64,000 nucleotides of DNA from Liolophura sinensis (taxonomy: Eukaryota; Mollusca; Polyplacophora; Chitonida; Chitonidae): contig NC_088300.1 in the NCBI RefSeq assembly GCF_032854445.1, positions 56,272,984-56,336,983 on the forward strand. The letters run 5' to 3'. Each line of letters opens with the position of its first letter. Position 1 is the stretch's first letter. The position numbers and the translations under genes were made by a program. Shown here piece by piece: positions 61,101-64,000 of this stretch. Below the pieces are notes generated by a model. That model had not been told where the DNA came from. It saw only the letters and a program-made list of their open reading frames with translations, and did not search any database.

Positions 61101-63109
61101 ACAACATGTCAAAATCTAGGGTAAACATCATGCTGATTCAACAATTAGGCTTAATTTATCTCCTGATGAACTGCCTCAGTACTCAACTCACTCGCCTCAG
61201 TACCAAACTCACTCCTCTCAGTACTCAACTCACTCCTCTCTGTACCAAACTCACTCCTCTCAGTACCAAACTCACTCCTCTCAGTACTCAACTCACCCCT
61301 CTCAGTACCAAACTCACTCCTCTCAGTACCCAACTCACTCCTCTCAGTGCCCCTCACTCGCCTCACTACACAACTCACTCGCTTTACTATAGAACTCACC
61401 CACCTTACTACCCAACTCACTCCTCTCAGTACCTAACTCACTCATCTCAGTATACAACTGACTCACCTCACTACCCAACTCACTCTTCTCAGAACCTAAC
61501 TCACTCTTCTCAGTACCCTACTCACTTGCCTCAGTACACAACTCACTTGCCTCAATACCCAACTCACTCCTCTCAATACCCAACTCACTCTTCTCAGAAC
61601 CTAACTCACTTGCCTCAGTACCCAACTCACTCACCTCAGTACCCAACTCACTTGCCACCCTACCCAACTCACTCGCCACCCTACCCAACTGACTCGCCTC
61701 AGTACTCAACTCACTCGCCACCCTACCCAACTCACTCGCCACCCTACCCAACTCACTCACCTCACGACCCAAATCACTCGCCCCACGTATATGTAGGCTA
61801 CACGTATAGATGGCCACAATAAATTCATGACATAGCTATGGTTCTTTCAACTGGACATCAAGTGTATTTCATTGGAATTAACATACTGATCGTTTGGAAA
61901 AACATTCCAACATTTAAGCTAGCTTTGTGTATCTACAGTTATACTACAGTGTATGCACATTTCTAGAAACATATATATGGCTACAAGAAATTAAATTAGA
62001 CGGTTTCTTAATAGGAGAATATCAAATCTTAACTTCTGGACATATTCCACAAACAGCTGTGACTTGCTTCCTCAGGTGTAAATTGACAAGGTGTTGACAA
62101 GAAACAAGGTTAAAGAATGCAGTTGTATACAATGACCTCACAAATCCCTTGTAACTATGGCTGCTCTGTGGACAATGTGGACACTAACAGTGTTATATCA
62201 GCTGAGAATGATGAACAGTGAGAATGATGAACAGTGAGTATGCTCTAACAGCTGTGCCCAGAGAGCAACAAACCCAGTCCTCTGCCAGACCCATCCATCT
62301 TGTGTCTATTAAACACTGCTAAACCAGGTGATAAATCCCAGCTTTTGATTGACAGCTCATGGCACCAGGTGTAAACATGTGTATATTTCTACAGTCACTT
62401 TTTTCTCTATTTACCCACATTGCCCAGCGTGGGGACTTGTCTGCTAATGGGTGCTGAAGTCCTCCAGATGTTGAAGTATACAAGACAGTACTAAAGACTG
62501 GCTTTTGGAACATGCTAAAACTCTATATCACTTATGCTGGGAAGTCTTTCAGTTTATACTTACATTTACACACCATAGCCTCACAAATTATAAAAGTAAT
62601 CATTTTATACCTGCGACTTCAAGTCTCCAGATGTCATTAAGAATACTTTTCCCAGACATCTCTATTTAAGCTGTTATTGTATGCCCAAATCTGGGCAGAT
62701 TATTTATGTCACTTTAAAGGACACTGAACAGAAAACCTGCTAAATTTCTTATTTATTCTGAAATAACTGATGGGTGATTAAAGTAATTAATTAAATCATG
62801 ATATCTTTTGTTATGGTTGAGGAAATCATAACTTACCAACAACTCTCAAGGTGACGTTGATGCTGACACTGCCAAATCCGTTGATGGCTTTACAAACATA
62901 AAGCCCAGCATCTTCCATCACAATTTCTTTAATCTTGAGCCACTTCTGGGTGACTTTGAATCTCTCCCAGCCCTGGTGTATCAGGTACTTGTCCTTGAAC
63001 CATTGCATCAGTGCTGCTGGTTCCGCCTCTACGGGACATGGTAGTTTGATGACAGAACTCACTCTGGCAGTCACCTGTTGTGTGGCTTGTCCAACCAAGC
63101 GAGGGGGAC
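39735..63109 (-). CDS. FGFRL1: FGFRL1 homologue (FGF receptor-like 1), lacking only the signal-peptide exon(s)
   Basis: Single-pass membrane protein with three Ig domains and no tyrosine kinase. In vertebrates it binds FGFs and heparan sulfate, acts as a decoy or modulator, and promotes cell adhesion (family knowledge). Six exons, 62837-63109, 47991-48062, 46302-46586, 41049-41167, 40356-40593 and 39735-40102, join in phase into 451 residues plus stop; the human protein is about 504 residues. Evidence for FGFRL1 rather than an FGFR: CLGANSMGYSYREAF in Ig3 runs directly to one membrane span, an 80-residue tail without a kinase domain, and a His-rich end (SHHQHQHTHYNY) resembling the vertebrate C-terminus. 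The first exon here starts in phase 1 at GPPRLVGQ, so a leader exon must lie upstream, probably past the right edge. Confidence 0.93.
40356..41167 (-). CDS. FGFRL1: FGFRL1 exons: Ig domain 3, split over two exons
   Basis: Exon 41049-41167 encodes KPEILPPHPMNITVKYGSTA and FQCRVKSVVQPHIQ. Exon 40356-40593 begins exactly at the core Trp with WLKRVEEHGD and ends ICLGANSMGYSYREAFLIVS. Splitting Ig3 at this point is typical of FGF receptor genes. No alternative IIIb/IIIc-like exon is visible in the intron. Sequons: NIT and NTT. Confidence 0.95.
42118..42420. repeat. 33-bp tandem repeat, about nine copies, FGFRL1 intron
   Basis: The unit 'cagtgtggtatggatagatg' plus 'tattgacatattt' repeats with few substitutions (gtc/ttt variants). 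Several frames on both strands stay open because 33 is a multiple of three; this is not a gene. Confidence 0.92.
44920..45295. repeat. Degenerate tandem repeat, about 30 bp, FGFRL1 intron
   Basis: Variants of 'acacaaggtgaatttgttc' joined by 'tacttacag' or 'cagtaccag' recur at irregular 28-36 bp spacing. An old, diverged minisatellite. Confidence 0.75.
45610..45960. repeat. Degenerate tandem repeat, about 30 bp, 'gtgcactggagaaaagg'
   Basis: 'tagtgtgcactggagaaaag' and 'gtgcatttagtgtgcagtgg' recur. It is adjacent to, and in its GA-rich core similar to, the 44.9-kb array, so the two may share an origin. Confidence 0.75.
46302..46586 (-). CDS. FGFRL1: FGFRL1 exon: Ig domain 2
   Basis: Visible residues 115-210. 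KPRFSYPDKMRR and PTGSSVRFKCKAVGHPHP match the second Ig domain, where FGF and heparin contacts lie in the family; IEWYKDGQ holds the core Trp and SGKYMCRVFNSEG the second Cys. The basic KMRR stretch is in the place of the heparin-binding region. NYT is a sequon. Confidence 0.95.
47991..48062 (-). CDS. FGFRL1: FGFRL1 exon: acidic-box linker between Ig1 and Ig2
   Basis: A 72-nt exon encoding DGSSSVKKHNLFAQTPEEDH and KMGL, phase 1 at both ends so it could be skipped without a frameshift. Length and position fit the Ig1-Ig2 linker of the family, but the acidic run (EED) is short. Splice signals are TTTCAG and GTGAGT. It is the least certain FGFRL1 exon because it is small and poorly conserved. 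Confidence 0.7.
48063..55317. other. FGFRL1 long intron, proximal part: no exon seen
   Basis: Half of the 14.8-kb intron between the linker and Ig1 exons. No coding exon or strong mobile element recognised; a 32-bp duplication lies at 52.92-52.99 kb. The stretch 53.6-54.2 kb is less AT-rich and of higher complexity than its surroundings. Long first introns of receptor genes often hold enhancers, but no specific site can be supported. Confidence 0.5.
55318..56445. repeat. 45-bp minisatellite, about 25 copies, FGFRL1 long intron
   Basis: The unit is 'gtgaggtgagcttactgagg', 'tttactgcttcacatcagga', 'gattt'. Two main variants alternate: 'ggtgagctt' and 'gctaagctt' (the latter carries HindIII AAGCTT). 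Rarer changes ('ctgattcacatcagggg' followed by 'gtgatctaagctt') occur twice, near 55940 and 56395. The plus-strand frame is open for 224 codons because the period is 15 codons; it is not a gene. Confidence 0.95.
56445..56505 (+). repeat. SINE-like tail fragment directly after the 45-bp array
   Basis: 'gtaaatgaaaaattcttgag', 'tatggcattaaatacaagtc' and an ATAAA run match the 3' end of the SINE-like family. It abuts the last repeat unit. Confidence 0.55.
56506..61169. other. FGFRL1 long intron, distal part: no exon seen
   Basis: AT-rich with scattered higher-complexity patches (58.7-59.1 and 60.6-61.0 kb). Open frames below 112 codons lack family motifs. Nothing functional can be assigned. Confidence 0.5.
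61170..61782. repeat. 21-bp tandem repeat, about 29 copies, FGFRL1 long intron
   Basis: The unit 'ctcagtacccaactcactc' plus two bases, with variants (accaaa, actcaa, acctaa). The 7-codon period keeps frames open on both strands (89-238 codons). There are no stops by chance, no family similarity and no splice context. Confidence 0.93.
62837..63109 (-). CDS. FGFRL1: FGFRL1 exon: Ig domain 1
   Basis: Visible residues 1-91. Contains CPVEAEPAALMQWFKDK (first Cys and core Trp), GWERFKVTQKWLKIK and DAGLYVCKAINGFGS (second Cys with the Y-x-C motif). NVT is an N-glycosylation sequon. The opening GPPRLV matches the conserved GPP start of the first domain. Both ends are phase 1. Confidence 0.93.
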
Positions 63110-64000
63110 CTGAAATAAGCAGATAAAGTTAATTATGAAACAATGATGTGCAAACATGCCAGTATACAGGTTACATAATAATTTGATTGTTTGAGAAAAT
63201 ATTCAGTGACAGACACAAATTACAACTGTCAATTCATAATAATCATACAAATGTTTTGATTTGTTTGACTTGTCACGGAAGTAGATAGGTTTCTTTTCAC
63301 ATCAGTTGTACACCAGAAGATTGCTTTTCTTGACAACACCACAAGACAGATTGTCAATCTTTCATATATCCTTTGTGGGAGATACTTTTGGACAAAATTT
63401 TCATTTATCCAAGAGACAAGCATGGCACACTCTTCTCATCTGAAGACCACATTCAGATTCTTGTAATTATCAATCATTCATTGTTGCAAATGATCCGCTT
63501 ATATCAAAGTAACTGTTGATTGATAGGTTGTTTCACTTCCAACACAATTGTTATTAAAGTTTAATATTATTACAGTATACAGAGTGCTTTCTACACTGTA
63601 CATTATCGGAAATTGTCACCTTATAGGTGAGTCATACAGGACCACGAGGAACTGACTTTCCCATTTGTTTGTTTTCTTGTATGGGTTTTACAGATCAAAC
63701 AGTATAACCATGCTTCTCTGTGACAACCGTTCAGTTATTTTTAGGCTGAAGACAGTGATAGAAACTCAAACTCCAAGATTTGGTGATAACCAGACAAATC
63801 TAAACAGGAAACATAGCTGGGTATTAGCTGGATCATCTTGCTGTCTAGTAAAGCTTACTGCCATGTTAAATGTTCTGTTACTCATCACGGGTCCTAGCTA
63901 ACAGTCAGAGTATTAATCCATCCAAGCCTCAACAGCACTGCCTTACACAGGCCATATGGTAATCATTAGTGCCACTTTATCTCCATACAGGATGGGATAA
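63110..64000. other. FGFRL1 upstream intron: no exon seen
   Basis: The leader exon needed upstream of Ig1 (Met plus hydrophobic signal, ending in phase 1) was sought on the minus strand and not found here. AT-rich; no other feature recognised. Confidence 0.55.

Noticed and set aside
61106-61822. 238-codon plus-strand ORF, Ser/Thr/Pro-rich repeats
   Set aside because: A by-product of a 21-bp tandem repeat that is equally open on the other strand.

Overview
This is a stretch of animal (metazoan) nuclear DNA. Its genes are broken by many GT-AG introns, it is AT-rich, and it carries abundant microsatellites, minisatellites, short interspersed repeats and transposon relics. The repeated SINE-like element, whose tail reads roughly 'aagtgaaatattcttgagta' followed by 'gtaaaacaccaat' and ATAAA-rich runs, together with strongly diverged but complete bilaterian gene families, points to a lophotrochozoan, most likely a mollusc. 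The species is not decided here.

Three protein-coding genes can be reconstructed, all on the minus strand. (1) At 1469-2822 is the 5' half of a tetraspanin: transmembrane segments 1-3 and the start of the large extracellular loop. Its 3' end lies off the left edge, and a non-coding first exon probably ends at 3804. (2) At 10831-30443 is a complete 29-exon gene for an LRRIQ1 homologue. Its exons join in consistent phase into 4770 coding bases (1589 residues plus stop): an acidic N-terminus, a long coiled coil, about 11 leucine-rich repeats, three IQ motifs and a conserved C-terminus. (3) At 39735-63109 are six exons of an FGFRL1 homologue, a kinase-less FGF receptor: three Ig domains, an acidic linker, one membrane span and a histidine-rich tail. 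Only the signal-peptide exon(s), probably beyond the right edge, are missing.

Layout: 1-4.1 kb tetraspanin and its upstream region; 4.1-10.8 kb intergenic with a SINE-like copy, a 62-bp array and a 94-bp array; 10.8-30.8 kb LRRIQ1, whose introns hold a 103-bp tandem array that multiplies a splice acceptor, four antisense SINE-like copies, a foldback MITE-like element and a decayed Crypton-like tyrosine recombinase; 30.8-39 kb intergenic with a 5'-truncated non-LTR retrotransposon; 39-64 kb FGFRL1, with a 14.8-kb intron containing 45-bp and 21-bp minisatellites.

The genes do not form an operon or a pathway. The tetraspanin and FGFRL1 are membrane proteins, and LRRIQ1 is an intracellular, probably calmodulin-binding and cilium-associated protein. 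No convincing new multi-gene system was found. The most unusual structure is the splice-acceptor array beside LRRIQ1 exon 20.
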